Assembly: GCA_903907995.1 (NCBI GenBank)
Contig: CAIVQH010000016.1
Coordinates: forward strand, 80,813 to 144,812
DNA length: 64,000 bases
Direction of reading: 5' to 3'
From: an uncultured Verrucomicrobiota bacterium
GTDB lineage: Bacteria > Verrucomicrobiota > Verrucomicrobiia > Limisphaerales > UBA9464
Below are positions 9,525 to 20,168 of this stretch, in pieces. Position 1 is the first letter of the stretch; each line of letters opens with the position of its first letter. The notes beneath the pieces are model-generated. The model did no database searches and was not told the origin of the DNA. It saw only the letters and a list, made by a program, of their open reading frames with translations. The translations under genes and the position numbers were made by a program.

Positions 9525-10076
9525 TTAAGCCTGAGCGAATTCAGGTGCAAACAGGCTGTGGTGGAGGGGCTGGATCTTGGCCACGGCGGCCGCCAGATCC
9601 TCGACCACGAAATCGTGGTGATCGTCGCCGATCCACGGGGAGCGGATCATGACACTGGTGCAGCCGGCGATCTGCGCGGCTTTGGCATCCGGCCACTTGT
9701 CCGAGATGACGAAGGAACGGTCGAGGTCGAGACTCCACTTGAAGGCCGCTTCCAGGAACATACCTGGCTGGGGCTTATGGCACGGATGATCCGTGTCATC
9801 GTAGGGGCAGAGCATGACGTCATCCAAGGGCAGCTTGCGCCGGAGGACGGCATGCATGAGGTCCAGCTCGTTGCGGGTGAGATCACCCCGCGAGACGGCC
9901 GGCTGGTTGGTGGTGGCAATCAAGATGAAACCGGCCTGCTTGAGCTGCGTGAGCAGCGCGGCAGCGGCCGGGTTGATCTTGAACTGCTCCAGCCGCAGGG
10001 GGGCGACCTGGGTGCCATGCTGGACCTCGCAGAGATTCAGCACTCCATCGCGCTCAAAGAAGACAGCAGCTTTCAT
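9525..10076 (-). CDS. HAD-IIIA family phosphatase (GmhB/histidinol-phosphatase-like)
   Basis: VFFERDGVLN motif I, TTNQPAVSRG motif II, CPYDDTDHPCHKPQPGMF insert, SDKWPDAKAAQIAG. Confidence 0.85.
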   Translation of the reverse strand: MKAAVFFERDGVLNLCEVQHGTQVAPLRLEQFKINPAAAALLTQLKQAGFILIATTNQPAVSRGDLTRNELDLMHAVLRRKLPLDDVMLCPYDDTDHPCHKPQPGMFLEAAFKWSLDLDRSFVISDKWPDAKAAQIAGCTSVMIRSPWIGDDHHDFVVEDLAAAVAKIQPLHHSLFAPEFAQA

Positions 10077-10245
10077 GTTGGAGATGAGAAGAGCATCTGC
10101 TTTGCCAGACGCAGCGGAAACAGTCGGAGTTACGTTCCTTCCTCCGTAATTTCTCCTGTTCGTTGCCTTTGTGGCTCAGGGCACAAGGCCGGCTCGCAGA
10201 AGTGCGAGGCACGTCTCCAATTTCGAAAAAGCGGCCGCCGACCGG

Positions 10246-11304
10246 CTACTCGTTCAGTTCTCTGGAAGCCCCAACCCGCTGCTCCATTTCACGCACGATG
10301 GGCAGTACCCGGGCGACGACGTTGGCCTCGGTCTGGCCCAGGAAGGGTTTGAGGAAAAATTTTACCACGCCGACGGTCTCACCATTACGGTCGTGCAACG
10401 GCGCGGTTACGATCTGCTCGTTGTCCGCCTTGCCCAGATAGCTCTGGTTCTCGGCGAACGCCTTCAGTTCCGTCTCCTCGGCTTTCATCCCGTTTTCCGT
10501 CGTAATTTTGCTGGCGATGACGTGGAGCTCGGGCTGGGCGGTAGTTTTCCCATAGATGCGAAGGTTCTTCAGCCGGGACTGGTGGGCGATCGTGTCGCGC
10601 ACGAGGCTGGTGGCGAGTGATTCCAGCGGTCGGTATTCCACCTTGGCCTCGCTGAAATAGGCCACGGAGTCCGACTTGGTCATGAAGCCCACCTTGCCTA
10701 GCAGAAAGGAATTATCGGTCAGCTCGGGGATGGCCTCCTTGCCGTCCAACCGCACCAGGATGCGGTTGCCGTTGCAAGTCACGGACAGCTCGTGCCACAC
10801 GCCCTTGGTCACGGGCATCGAGTTGCCGATGGGCGCGGACCGTTCGCCATTGATGAACTTATAGAAGCGAACATTGCCGTCCTGGGCATTCGCGCGGACC
10901 ACGTAAAAATTCTTCTCGTCCTGCAGGCGGAAGACGACCCCGGCCATCTGCTCCACCGCGCCGCCCACGATCTTGAAGCGGGTCGTCAGGGTCAGGTCGC
11001 CATAGACATCACCGTCGTACAGCAGGACCGGAAACCGTTCGTCGGCCGGGTCACGCGACACCTGTGCGAGCACGGGCAGGCGGTTGGCGGCGGCGGCGTT
11101 GGTGCTCCGCGGCTTGAATTCGGTGGGGATGTCATCCAGCACGATCTGCCAGTCGCCCGGTTTGCCGATGCCGGCCCGGAAGGAATGGAAGCCCTCGGGT
11201 GTTTCGCCCACCTTGGTCTGGCTGAAATCAAAGGCCCGTTCGGCCGCGTGGGCGGCAGCAAACCCGAGGATCGCGGACAGGAGGACTGGCAGGCGGAGTC
11301 GCAT
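10246..11304 (-). CDS. Secreted protein with DUF1080/LamG-like beta-sandwich domain
   Basis: Likely start MRLRLPVLLSAILGFAAAHAAERAFDF (signal peptide); GDVYGDLTLTTRFKIVGG...AGVVFRLQDEKNFYVVRANA. Confidence 0.65.
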   Translation of the reverse strand: MRLRLPVLLSAILGFAAAHAAERAFDFSQTKVGETPEGFHSFRAGIGKPGDWQIVLDDIPTEFKPRSTNAAAANRLPVLAQVSRDPADERFPVLLYDGDVYGDLTLTTRFKIVGGAVEQMAGVVFRLQDEKNFYVVRANAQDGNVRFYKFINGERSAPIGNSMPVTKGVWHELSVTCNGNRILVRLDGKEAIPELTDNSFLLGKVGFMTKSDSVAYFSEAKVEYRPLESLATSLVRDTIAHQSRLKNLRIYGKTTAQPELHVIASKITTENGMKAEETELKAFAENQSYLGKADNEQIVTAPLHDRNGETVGVVKFFLKPFLGQTEANVVARVLPIVREMEQRVGASRELNE

Positions 11305-11447
11305 GTGTGGGCCAAGGCTAACAGAGCCCCATGCCACAGCAAGAGCGCCCAAACGCAGGGAAAGGCCACCGGGGCAAACGGTGCGGTGGGCGGTCCGCGC
11401 TGCGATTCCATTTTCCACCGTGCCTGTGGCGTGCCTATCGTCCTCGC

Positions 11448-12374
11448 GTGCCATCACTTCCCCACCCTGAGGTCATTCTCACGCATGAGAGTGACCTCGA
11501 CGGACTGGTTGCCGGCCTGCTCTTAAAAAAGCTGGCCCGGCATCTCTTCGCCATCGACGTGCACTTGCAGGCCTGGAACTATCAGGGTTGGAAGAACCGC
11601 CCGCTGAATGAGCGGTCGGCCTGGGTCACCGACCTGAGCTTTGAGCCGCGCCTGGACCGGCCCAACTGGCTCGTGATCGACCACCATGCCCTGACCAGCC
11701 AGCCCAAACAGGCCCAGCTCATCCATGACCTGAACCGGTGTGCCGCGCTGCTTTGCTACGATTTGTGCCGGGAACAGGGGCTGGGGACCCCGGCGCTCGA
11801 CCGGCTCGTCCACCTGACGAATGTCGGCGACCTTTGGCTGGCCGATGATCCCGATTTTGACCTTGCCTGCGACTACGCCAGCCTGGTGAAGACCTACGGC
11901 TTCTGGAATCTCCACGCCGTGATCAAGGGCGAGCCGGAGCGCCTCCTGGATCATCCCTTGCTCCAGGTCATGACGGCGAAGCGGAGCATCGAGGATCCGA
12001 TCGGGTACGAATGGAGCCGGGAACACGTGCTGGAAATCAGCCCGGAGGTGGGTTTGGTCCGCACCGCGATCGGCAACACCAACCTGATAGTGCATCAGCT
12101 GCTCGAACAGGGCGCCACGCCGTACAAGGTGCTCGCGACCCTCTTCCCCAAGTCCAACCGCACCATCGTGGTGAGCTTCCGCAGCCAGAACGGGGAGGCC
12201 CTGCCGATCGCGACGAAGCTTCAAGGGGGAGGTCACGCGAATGCCGCCGGCACCACCCTGCCCAAATCGGTGACCGACCCCGACATCGCCCTCGACTATC
12301 TGCGCCAGGTGCTGAACCCCACGGTGCCGTTGCAGGCGGACTTCAACAGCCCGTTCGCGGGACTCAAACTCTGA
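11448..12374 (+). CDS. DHH family phosphoesterase
   Basis: THESDLDGLVAGLLL, VIDHHAL and C-terminal GGGHANAAGTTL (DHHA1-like). Likely GTG start at 11448. Confidence 0.8.
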   Translation: MPSLPHPEVILTHESDLDGLVAGLLLKKLARHLFAIDVHLQAWNYQGWKNRPLNERSAWVTDLSFEPRLDRPNWLVIDHHALTSQPKQAQLIHDLNRCAALLCYDLCREQGLGTPALDRLVHLTNVGDLWLADDPDFDLACDYASLVKTYGFWNLHAVIKGEPERLLDHPLLQVMTAKRSIEDPIGYEWSREHVLEISPEVGLVRTAIGNTNLIVHQLLEQGATPYKVLATLFPKSNRTIVVSFRSQNGEALPIATKLQGGGHANAAGTTLPKSVTDPDIALDYLRQVLNPTVPLQADFNSPFAGLKL

Positions 12375-12385
12375 CGGGGGCGGCG

Positions 12386-12850
12386 ATGCAATTCACGCGG
12401 GCCGTTCCCGACGATGCGGCGGAGCTCACCCGCATCGCCCATGCCGCCAAGCGTCATTGGGGCTATCCTGAGGAATGGATCGCCCGTTGGGCTCCCGCGC
12501 TGACGGTCACACCCGAATTCATCAGAACCAACCCGACGGTGGTGGCGCGGATGGAGACGGAGCCCGTCGGGTTCGCCGCACTGACCGGACTCGGTCGCCA
12601 GCTCCGGCTGGAGCACCTGTGGGTGCTGCCTGCGTTCATGGGGCGGGGCATTGGCCGCGCGCTGTTTCAGGAAATTGCCCTGGTTGGTCGTGCCGCCGGC
12701 TGGTCATCAGTGCAGGTCATCTCCGATCCTCACGCCGAAGGTTTTTATCTGCGGCTCGGTGCGCGCCGGGTTGGAGAGCAAATCTCCGACCCTGAAGGCC
12801 ATGGCCGTACCCTGCCCGTGTTGCTGGTGAATTTGCGGCCGGCAGGCTAA
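12386..12850 (+). CDS. GNAT family N-acetyltransferase
   Basis: MQFTRAVPDDAAELTRIAHAAK...LEHLWVLPAFMGRGIGRALFQ...DPHAEGFYLRLGARRVGE. Confidence 0.85.
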   Translation: MQFTRAVPDDAAELTRIAHAAKRHWGYPEEWIARWAPALTVTPEFIRTNPTVVARMETEPVGFAALTGLGRQLRLEHLWVLPAFMGRGIGRALFQEIALVGRAAGWSSVQVISDPHAEGFYLRLGARRVGEQISDPEGHGRTLPVLLVNLRPAG

Positions 12851-12862
12851 GCTCGCCTCGCG

Positions 12863-14422
12863 ATGCCGGACATCCTCCTCGCCACACTCAACGCCAAGTA
12901 CATCCACGCGGCGTTTGGCCTGCGCTATCTGCTGGCGAACATGGGCGACCTGCAGTCCCGCACCGCGCTGGTGGAATTCGACATCAACCAGAAGGCCATT
13001 GACGTCGCCGAGGTCATCCTCGCCCAGTCGCCGCGCATCCTCGGGCTGGGGGTCTATATCTGGAACGTCGGGCTGACCACCGAACTGGTCGGCATTCTCA
13101 AACGCGCCCGTCCGGAAATGACGATCATCCTCGGCGGGCCGGAAGTGAGCTTCGAATGCGACCAGCAGGAGATTGTCCGGCTGGCCGACCATACGATCAC
13201 GGGCGAGGCCGATCTGAAATTCGCCGAGGTCTGCCGTTTGCTGTTGGCCGCCGGCATGCCCTCTGAGTCCAAGCCCGCGCCTTGGCCGAAGGTCATCCCC
13301 GCCGAACTCCCCGACCTGGCGGGGCTGGAGCTGCCCTACGACCTTTACGATGAGCGCGATGCGGCCCACCGCGTCATTTATGTGGAGGCGTCGCGCGGCT
13401 GCCCCTTCACCTGCGAGTTTTGTTTGTCCTCGCTGGATTTGCCGGTCCGGCAGTTTCCGCTCGACCGCTTTCTCGCCGCGATGCAGCGCCTGCTCGACCG
13501 GGGCGTGCGCCAGTTCAAGTTCGTGGACCGCACGTTCAACCTGCATCTGCCCACGAGCACGGCGATCCTCCGGTTCTTCCGTGAACAATGGACTCCCGGG
13601 CTGTTCGTGCATTTCGAGATGGTGCCGGACCGCCTGCCGGAGGCGCTCCGTGAGCTGATCGCGCAGTTCCCACCGGGTGCGCTCCAGTTCGAGGTCGGCA
13701 TCCAGACCTTCAATCCCGACGTGGAGCAGCTCATCAGCCGCCGGCAGAACCACGACCGCCTCGCGGACAACTTCCGCTGGTTGCGCGAGCACAGCGGCGT
13801 CCACGTCCACGCCGACCTGATCGCCGGCCTGCCTGGCGAATCGCTGGCCAGCTTTGCGGAAGGTTTTGACCGGCTGGTCGCGCTGCGGCCGCAGGAAATC
13901 CAGGTCGGCATCCTGAAACGGCTGCGGGGGACGCCCATCATGCGTCACGACCGTGAGTGGGCGATGGTTTACAGTCCCCAGCCGCCCTACGAGGTGCTGC
14001 AAACCCGCCTGCTCGACTTCGCCACCTTGGGCCGGTTGCGGCGCTTCGCGAAGTTCTGGGACATTTTCGGCAACAGCGGGAATTTTACCGAATCCCTGCC
14101 GCTGCTCTGGGCGCGAGCGGGGAGGCCGTCGCCCTTCTGGTCCGTCTTGGCGTTCAGCGACTGGCTCCATGGCCGCGGAGTGAAAACGAGTGGTATCGCG
14201 CTCCCCCGCCAGTACGAACTGCTGTGGGACTATTTCATCTCGGTGTCCGGCCTGGCTCCGGCCGAAACGGCGGCGGTGCTGGCCCGTGATTACGCGCGCG
14301 GCGGCCGTACCGACCCGCCCGATTTCCTGCGCGTCCATTTGCCGAAGGAGACCGCGACCAAGCCAGACCGGAAGGCTTTGCTGCCCAAACGGCAGGCCCG
14401 GCATGCTGCGCCGATGGCGTGA
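12863..14422 (+). CDS. B12-binding domain radical SAM protein (DUF4080-like)
   Basis: N-terminal [20 protein letters not shown] and [23 protein letters not shown] radical SAM motif. Confidence 0.88.
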   Translation: MPDILLATLNAKYIHAAFGLRYLLANMGDLQSRTALVEFDINQKAIDVAEVILAQSPRILGLGVYIWNVGLTTELVGILKRARPEMTIILGGPEVSFECDQQEIVRLADHTITGEADLKFAEVCRLLLAAGMPSESKPAPWPKVIPAELPDLAGLELPYDLYDERDAAHRVIYVEASRGCPFTCEFCLSSLDLPVRQFPLDRFLAAMQRLLDRGVRQFKFVDRTFNLHLPTSTAILRFFREQWTPGLFVHFEMVPDRLPEALRELIAQFPPGALQFEVGIQTFNPDVEQLISRRQNHDRLADNFRWLREHSGVHVHADLIAGLPGESLASFAEGFDRLVALRPQEIQVGILKRLRGTPIMRHDREWAMVYSPQPPYEVLQTRLLDFATLGRLRRFAKFWDIFGNSGNFTESLPLLWARAGRPSPFWSVLAFSDWLHGRGVKTSGIALPRQYELLWDYFISVSGLAPAETAAVLARDYARGGRTDPPDFLRVHLPKETATKPDRKALLPKRQARHAAPMA

Positions 14423-14466
14423 CCGAAGCGGCTGACACCAGTTCTGCAACGCCGTGTGGGATCGCC

Positions 14467-14865
14467 CTATTCTCCCGGTGGGGCACCGAAAGCTTCACCG
14501 AGAAAGAACTGGCTCAACGTCAGCCAGATGACCCGCAAAAGCATGAGTCCCAGCCCGGAAGCAACCACCAAGCCGACCAGAAAGGCCGCGAATTTCAGGT
14601 GGGGTCTGACATCATCGCGTCGCCTCACCAGCAGGGCGGCCAGAGTCCAAGCCGGCGGCAGCCACAGCAGCCAGATCCCTTGCACCGCCCAAAATGCAGC
14701 CAGCCCGGAATGTCCTTCTGTTCCATGAATCGTTCGGCCGAGCTTCAGAGCGGTGGCACCGAAGAGCACGCAGAGGGTGACCAGAGTGGTCTGCAGCAGT
14801 GCCACCAGCACCCTGTTGCGGACCGAGTACGCGACGGTCGCAGGATTGGCTCGGTCTTTTTTCAT
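14467..14865 (-). CDS. Hypothetical membrane protein
   Basis: 132 aa with several hydrophobic segments. Confidence 0.55.
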   Translation of the reverse strand: MKKDRANPATVAYSVRNRVLVALLQTTLVTLCVLFGATALKLGRTIHGTEGHSGLAAFWAVQGIWLLWLPPAWTLAALLVRRRDDVRPHLKFAAFLVGLVVASGLGLMLLRVIWLTLSQFFLGEAFGAPPGE

Positions 14866-14958
14866 GGCAGTTTGTATCCTGTCCGGTTGAGCTGAAGTGG
14901 CCCTTCCGCGTCACCGTCAACTTGGACCGTCACCCTCCGGTAACCGCATGAAAAATCT

Positions 14959-16299
14959 ATGAGCAGCGTCCGCAGCTTCTTCCTCCGCCCCGCGAATTTG
15001 TTCCTATTGGCCGTGATTGCCTTCCGCGTGTCCGCAGCCGAACTGACCCGCGAGGCCGTACTGGAAAGCACGCTGAAGCCTTACGCCGGTCCGAGCCTGC
15101 ACGAGGTGGATACCAGCACGCTCACCGGCAAGGTGATGTGCGGTTATCAGGGCTGGTTCAACGCGGAGGGCGACGGGGCGGAGCGCGGCTGGGTTCACTG
15201 GACCAAGCGGGGTGGTGCGCTTACTCCCGGCAACGCGAAGATCGACCTTTGGCCGGATGTCTCCGAACTCGGCGCCGACGAGCGTTTTGCGACCGGCTTC
15301 ACCAATGCGGCGGGGCAGGTGAAGGAGGTGTTCAGCCCGTACAAGCAGGCGACGGTGCTGCGGCATTTCCAGTGGATGCGCGACTACGGGATCGATGGGG
15401 CCTTCGTGCAGCGCTTCATCACCGACCTGCGCGATGCGCGTGCTCTGCGGCATAATAACACCGTGCTGGACCACTGCCGCGAGGGCGCGAACCGCTCCGG
15501 ACGCGCCTATGCCGTGATGTACGACCTGAGCGGGCTGGGCACCAACCGCATCCAGGAGGTCATCGACGATTGGAAGGCCTTGCGGACATGCATGCACATC
15601 ACCGAAGACCCGGCCTACTTGCGGCATCATGGGCATCCGCTCGTGGCCGTGTGGGGTGTGGGCTTCAACGACAACCGCCGCTACACGCTGGAGGAATGCC
15701 GTCGCCTCGTGGAATTCCTGAAGGCGGACGGCTGCTCGGTGATGCTCGGAGTCCCCACGGGCTTCCGCGAACAGAACCGCGATGCCGTCAAAGACCCGGA
15801 ACTGCACGACCTCCTGAAACTTGCAGACGTGCTCAGTCCTTGGACCGTGGGGCGTTATGGCAAACCCGTTGAGGCGGCCCGGCAGGGCGAGAAAGTCTGG
15901 CAGCCCGACATCGCGTGGTGTGCGGAGCGAAAGGCCGATTTTCTGCCGGTGGTGTTCCCGGGGTTTAGCTGGTTCAACATGATGGGACGGCAATTCGACG
16001 CGATCCCGCGCCTGAAGGGCGAGTTCCTGTGGTCGCAGTTCGTCGCGGCCAAGCGGGCCGGGGCCTCGATGATCTACGTGGCCATGTTTGACGAAGTGGA
16101 CGAGGGGACTGCGATTTTCAAATGCACCAATGACACGCCGGTGGGGGAGGGCGTGAAGTTCCTGAACTACGAGGGCCTGCCCAGCGACTTCTACCTGCGG
16201 CTTACCGGTGCCGGAGCCAAACTGCTGCGAGGCGAACTGCCGGTGACGGATGTCTTGCCGGAGGCGCTTTCCCGATTGGCCGCTGAGGCCCATCCGTAA
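14959..16299 (+). CDS. Secreted glycoside hydrolase family 71/99-like protein
   Basis: Signal peptide; GKVMCGYQGWFNAEGDGAERGWVHW, YGIDGAFVQRF, VVFPGFSWFNM, GASMIYVAMFDEVDEGTAIFK. Confidence 0.8.
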   Translation: MSSVRSFFLRPANLFLLAVIAFRVSAAELTREAVLESTLKPYAGPSLHEVDTSTLTGKVMCGYQGWFNAEGDGAERGWVHWTKRGGALTPGNAKIDLWPDVSELGADERFATGFTNAAGQVKEVFSPYKQATVLRHFQWMRDYGIDGAFVQRFITDLRDARALRHNNTVLDHCREGANRSGRAYAVMYDLSGLGTNRIQEVIDDWKALRTCMHITEDPAYLRHHGHPLVAVWGVGFNDNRRYTLEECRRLVEFLKADGCSVMLGVPTGFREQNRDAVKDPELHDLLKLADVLSPWTVGRYGKPVEAARQGEKVWQPDIAWCAERKADFLPVVFPGFSWFNMMGRQFDAIPRLKGEFLWSQFVAAKRAGASMIYVAMFDEVDEGTAIFKCTNDTPVGEGVKFLNYEGLPSDFYLRLTGAGAKLLRGELPVTDVLPEALSRLAAEAHP

Positions 16300-16386
16300 T
16301 CCTTGGGCCAGCTTGCCGGCAATGTGACATTTCGTGGCGGCGAATCCCGCTTGGTGCCTTCCGGTTTTCGTCGTTATAACCGGCCC

Positions 16387-17106
16387 ATGCAGTTTGCCAT
16401 GCTCCTTGCCGCCGCCGATGCCACGAATGCCGTTGCGGCGGTCGCGGCTTCGGCCCGCCAGGCGACGGCGACCGGGGGTTACGGGCTGGTGTTCTGGTTT
16501 CTCGTACTGCTCTGCGGGGTGGCCATCGCGGTGATTGCCGAGCGCGTGCTGCTCTACCGGCGCGAGCAGATCGACTCGGCGCAGTTCTTGGCGGGCGTCC
16601 GCAACGTCATCAAGCGCGACAATGTTTTGGAGGCCCTGTCCATCTGCGACGCCACGCCCGGACCGGTGGCGCGGATGGTGAAGGCGGCGATTCTGGCCCG
16701 CGATGGCGGGCGCGAGCGTATCCAGGAGTCGCTGGAGGAAACCGGATCGCAGGAAGTCCCGCGCCTGGAGGCCCGGCTGGCCCTCATCGCGACACTCGCG
16801 CAGATCGGACCGCTGATGGGTGTGCTGGGCACACTGCTCGGATTTGCCGGCGTGTTCCGCGAACTGCGCCGGCCCGATGGGTCGGCTTTCGGTTACGCCG
16901 CCCCCGGAGAAATGTTCGACGGCCTGATGCAGGCCCTTTACTGCGCGGCCCTCGGTGTGGGACTCGCGATCCTCTGCTACGCGGCCTACAACTACCTGGT
17001 CACCCGGGTGAACGTGCTCGTGGCCGACATGGAACGGGCGGGCATCGAGGCGGTGAAGCTCGTCAGCGGGGACGGCAACGGCGGGAACGGGAATGGAAAG
17101 TCATGA
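16387..17106 (+). CDS. MotA/TolQ/ExbB proton channel family protein
   Basis: LIATLAQIGPLMGVLGTLLGFAGVF...EMFDGLMQALYCAALGVGLAILCYAAYNYL. Confidence 0.9.
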   Translation: MQFAMLLAAADATNAVAAVAASARQATATGGYGLVFWFLVLLCGVAIAVIAERVLLYRREQIDSAQFLAGVRNVIKRDNVLEALSICDATPGPVARMVKAAILARDGGRERIQESLEETGSQEVPRLEARLALIATLAQIGPLMGVLGTLLGFAGVFRELRRPDGSAFGYAAPGEMFDGLMQALYCAALGVGLAILCYAAYNYLVTRVNVLVADMERAGIEAVKLVSGDGNGGNGNGKS

Positions 17107-17519
17107 AGTTTGCCCGCACCACCCGGCTCATTTCCGGACGGCCCGACGCTGCGCCCTGGCTCTGCCTCATGATCCCGATCGCCATTGCGGCGATGTTTCA
17201 TGAGTTCCTCGTGCTGCCGCGCGGGCTGCGCCTCGAGCTGCCGCCCGCCGATGCGCCGGTCGTGGCCGCACCGGGCGAGCGCTTCCTGCTGGTGGCGGTG
17301 GATGCGGGCGAGCGCCTCTATTTCGAAAATCAGCCGATCAGTCTGGCTGACTTGCAGGCCGGGCTGGCGCAGCGGGCGGCCCAGACGAATGCGCCCAAAA
17401 CACTGCTGGTCCAGGCCGACAAGGCCGTATCGGCCGGTCGGCTGGCCGAGCTTTCCGGCGCGGCCAAGACGGCCGGATTGCATGACGTCATCTTTCTCAC
17501 CCGTCCCGCCCGGCCATGA
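17103..17519 (+). CDS. ExbD/TolR-like biopolymer transport protein
   Basis: Overlaps the ExbB-like gene by 4 nt; single N-terminal TM; LLVQADKAVSAGRLAELSGAAKTAGLHDVIFLT. Confidence 0.75.
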   Translation: MKFARTTRLISGRPDAAPWLCLMIPIAIAAMFHEFLVLPRGLRLELPPADAPVVAAPGERFLLVAVDAGERLYFENQPISLADLQAGLAQRAAQTNAPKTLLVQADKAVSAGRLAELSGAAKTAGLHDVIFLTRPARP

Positions 17520-18274
17520 ACGCGACCCTCAGCACGCCACCACCGGTCTGGTCGAAGGCCCGCTGGCTGACGGTGGTTCTCCTGGTGACCGCGATTCAGG
17601 GCGGACTGGTGGTTAGCCTGACGCGCTGGCCCAGCCTGCCAACTCCCGACGTGATGCCGAACGCGCGGGTTCACCTGCTCAACGAATCAGGCACCGCACT
17701 CGGCGAAGCCGGGACGCTGCTGCCGGACCCGCTGCTGTTCATCCGGGGCGATCCGCGCGGGTTTTCCGGTGTGGCGGCGCATTCGCTGCCACGTTCGGAC
17801 TACGAGGTGGCGGAATTCACCGAGACGCCCCGCTGGCTCGCGCTGGATTCCCTGGCCCGTCGGGCCGGACAGGCCCCGCCGCCGAAGGTCTCAGTCGCCT
17901 ATCGGCTGCCTGAGATCACCGTGGCCGTTTCGACGGGCGGGGCGATAGCGCCGCTCCTCGAAGCAGCCTCGCAGGTGAGCCTGCGAGGTAGGCTGGCGCA
18001 ACGCCCCTTGACGGAGCCGTTAAATCCTCCGGTGATGAAATCGCCCGAGGTGCTGCCGGCAAGCGTGGTTGAGGTGGCCGTGACCATGACGGGCGAGGTG
18101 CTGATGGCGCGGCTGGTTTCCGCGAGCGGGCTGCCGCTCGCCGATGACACGGCGCTGGATCTCGCCCGTCGCGCCCGCTTCACGCCGTTGGAGGGTGACC
18201 GGCGCGATCCCGCGCTCGCCGTCGCCGAGGCGGAGTGGGGCGAGATCGTGTTTACCTGGCGCACGGAGCCGTAA
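17516..18274 (+). CDS. TonB-like energy transducer
   Basis: N-terminal TM; C-terminal VEVAVTMTGEVLMARLVSASGLPLADDTALDLARRARFTPLEG; third overlapping gene of the cluster. Confidence 0.7.
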   Translation: MNATLSTPPPVWSKARWLTVVLLVTAIQGGLVVSLTRWPSLPTPDVMPNARVHLLNESGTALGEAGTLLPDPLLFIRGDPRGFSGVAAHSLPRSDYEVAEFTETPRWLALDSLARRAGQAPPPKVSVAYRLPEITVAVSTGGAIAPLLEAASQVSLRGRLAQRPLTEPLNPPVMKSPEVLPASVVEVAVTMTGEVLMARLVSASGLPLADDTALDLARRARFTPLEGDRRDPALAVAEAEWGEIVFTWRTEP

Positions 18275-18286
18275 GGAACCACCACC

Positions 18287-18511
18287 ATGCCCCCGGAAAC
18301 TTTTCTCGCATTGCTGGTGCTCGGTCTCGTGGCCGCGTTGGGCGCTCTGGCCGTGCTGGATGAGCTGCGGCAGCGCCGTATCCGCTCGGCACGGGCCGCC
18401 GACAACATCTTCCGCTGCAACAAGTGCAGCCTGGTGTACACGGATGATCCTGAGGTGGACCGCTCGCGCTGTCCGCAATGCGGCCTGACCAACGGCGTGT
18501 TCCAGTTCTAG
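18287..18511 (+). CDS. Small membrane-anchored zinc-ribbon protein
   Basis: 74 aa; N-terminal TM then FRCNKCSLVYTDDPEVDRSRCPQCGLTNGVFQF. Confidence 0.65.
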   Translation: MPPETFLALLVLGLVAALGALAVLDELRQRRIRSARAADNIFRCNKCSLVYTDDPEVDRSRCPQCGLTNGVFQF

Positions 18512-18520
18512 CCGGGCCGG

Positions 18521-20101
18521 CTATTCCGTGCGCTGGGTGCCGGCCTTGATTTCCACGACATCGTGCGGGGCGGCCTCGCGCAGGCCCGCCGGGCTCACGC
18601 GGATGTAACGGGCCCGGGCGCGCAGTGCGTCCAGATCGCGCGCGCCGAGATAACCCATGCCAGACTGGACGCCGCCCACGAGCTGAGCAAGGACGCTGTC
18701 CACCGAGCCGGACACTTCCTTCAGGGCCTCGACGCCCTCTGCCGCCGCCTTGCGGCTGGTATCCGCCGCGACGTGACCGTAGCGCGCGGCGGAGCCGGCC
18801 TTCATCGCCGAAAGGCTGCCCATGCCGCGGTACTGCTTATACAGCTTGCCGTTGATTTCCATGATCTGGCCCGGGGCCTCGGGACAGCCGGCCAGGATGC
18901 CGCCGCAGATGACCGCGTGCGAAAGCGTGAGCGCCTTCACGACGTCGCCCGACTTCGTGATGCCGCCATCGGCAATGATCGTGACACCTTTTTTCGCCGC
19001 CGCGCGCGAGGCCACAAACAGCGCCGTGAGCTGCGGAATTCCGACCCCGGCCACGATGCGCGTGGTGCAGATGGAGCCCGGCCCCTGGCCGATCTTGATG
19101 ACGTTCGCGCCGGCTTCCGCGAGGAATTCCACGCCGGAACCGCTGGTCACATTGCCGGCAATGATGGGCAGTTTCGGGTGGGCGTCCCGCACGAGGCGGA
19201 CCGTTTCGCCGACGCCCTGACTGTGGCCATGCGCGGTGGAGACTGCGACCACGTCAACGCCGCGTTCTACCAATGCGGCGACGTGATTCAGGATGCGTTC
19301 GCGGTCCAGCGAACCGTCGGCCTTGCGCGAGGTCGAAAGCGCCGCGCCGCAGAGCAGCCGGAAATTCCGGTCCCGCGCGGGCTTCAGCCAGGCGCCCTTT
19401 TCAGCGGTGATGCGCTCGATGTCGCTCAGGGTGAAGAGGCCGCGCAGGCAGTCGTTCTCATCGACCACCAGCAGCTTGTGGATGCCGGCATGGTCGGTGA
19501 AGAAACGGTCGGCCCGGGCGATGGGGTCGTTCCCCAGCTCCTTCACGCTCACGGTGTACACCTGGGAACGCGGCTGCAGGGATTCCGCGACCTTGCGCTT
19601 GGCGTAGCGCGGCTTCACGACGTGGCCGGGCAGCAGGCCCAGCAGTTTGCCGGCGGCATCCACGACCGGAAAGGTGGAGAAGGTGAAGCGCTTGCGCTCA
19701 ATGACCTCCAGCACGTCGCCGATGAGCTGGTCGGGCGAGACCTTGATCGGCTCCTGGATGAGGCCGTGGACGTGGTATTTGACGCGGCTGACTTCCGCGA
19801 GCTGCTCCTTCTCGGGCAGGTTGTAGTGGATGAGTCCGAGCCCGCCGTTCAACGCCATGGCGATGGCCATGCGCGCCTCGGTCACGGTGTCCATGTCGGC
19901 GGAGATGATCGGGATGTTCAGCTCCAGTCCCTCGACCAGGGAGGTGTGCAACTGCGCCTCGCGGGGCAGCACATCGGAGAGCAGCGTCGCCAGCGTGACG
20001 TCGTCGTAGGTGAGCGCCGTGGACTGCTGCGCGCGGAAGAAGGTGTCGGCGCCCTGATAAAACTCGGCGTCGATCGTGGACTCAGAAAAGGCGTCTGCCA
20101 T
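18521..20101 (-). CDS. guaB: Inosine-5'-monophosphate dehydrogenase
   Basis: [18 protein letters not shown] region, [49 protein letters not shown]. Confidence 0.95.
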   Translation of the reverse strand: MADAFSESTIDAEFYQGADTFFRAQQSTALTYDDVTLATLLSDVLPREAQLHTSLVEGLELNIPIISADMDTVTEARMAIAMALNGGLGLIHYNLPEKEQLAEVSRVKYHVHGLIQEPIKVSPDQLIGDVLEVIERKRFTFSTFPVVDAAGKLLGLLPGHVVKPRYAKRKVAESLQPRSQVYTVSVKELGNDPIARADRFFTDHAGIHKLLVVDENDCLRGLFTLSDIERITAEKGAWLKPARDRNFRLLCGAALSTSRKADGSLDRERILNHVAALVERGVDVVAVSTAHGHSQGVGETVRLVRDAHPKLPIIAGNVTSGSGVEFLAEAGANVIKIGQGPGSICTTRIVAGVGIPQLTALFVASRAAAKKGVTIIADGGITKSGDVVKALTLSHAVICGGILAGCPEAPGQIMEINGKLYKQYRGMGSLSAMKAGSAARYGHVAADTSRKAAAEGVEALKEVSGSVDSVLAQLVGGVQSGMGYLGARDLDALRARARYIRVSPAGLREAAPHDVVEIKAGTQRTE

Positions 20102-20168
20102 GAGCGAAAATCAGGCACCGGGCCAATCGTGGCAAGCGTGAAACCGGGCGGGGTTTCGGGGCTATCGC

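Noticed and set aside
12707-14449. 580-aa minus-strand ORF
   Set aside because: Antisense to the radical SAM gene; composition rich in R/Q/G/H, typical of shadow frames.
15004-16293. 429-aa minus-strand ORF
   Set aside because: Antisense to the GH71/99-like gene.
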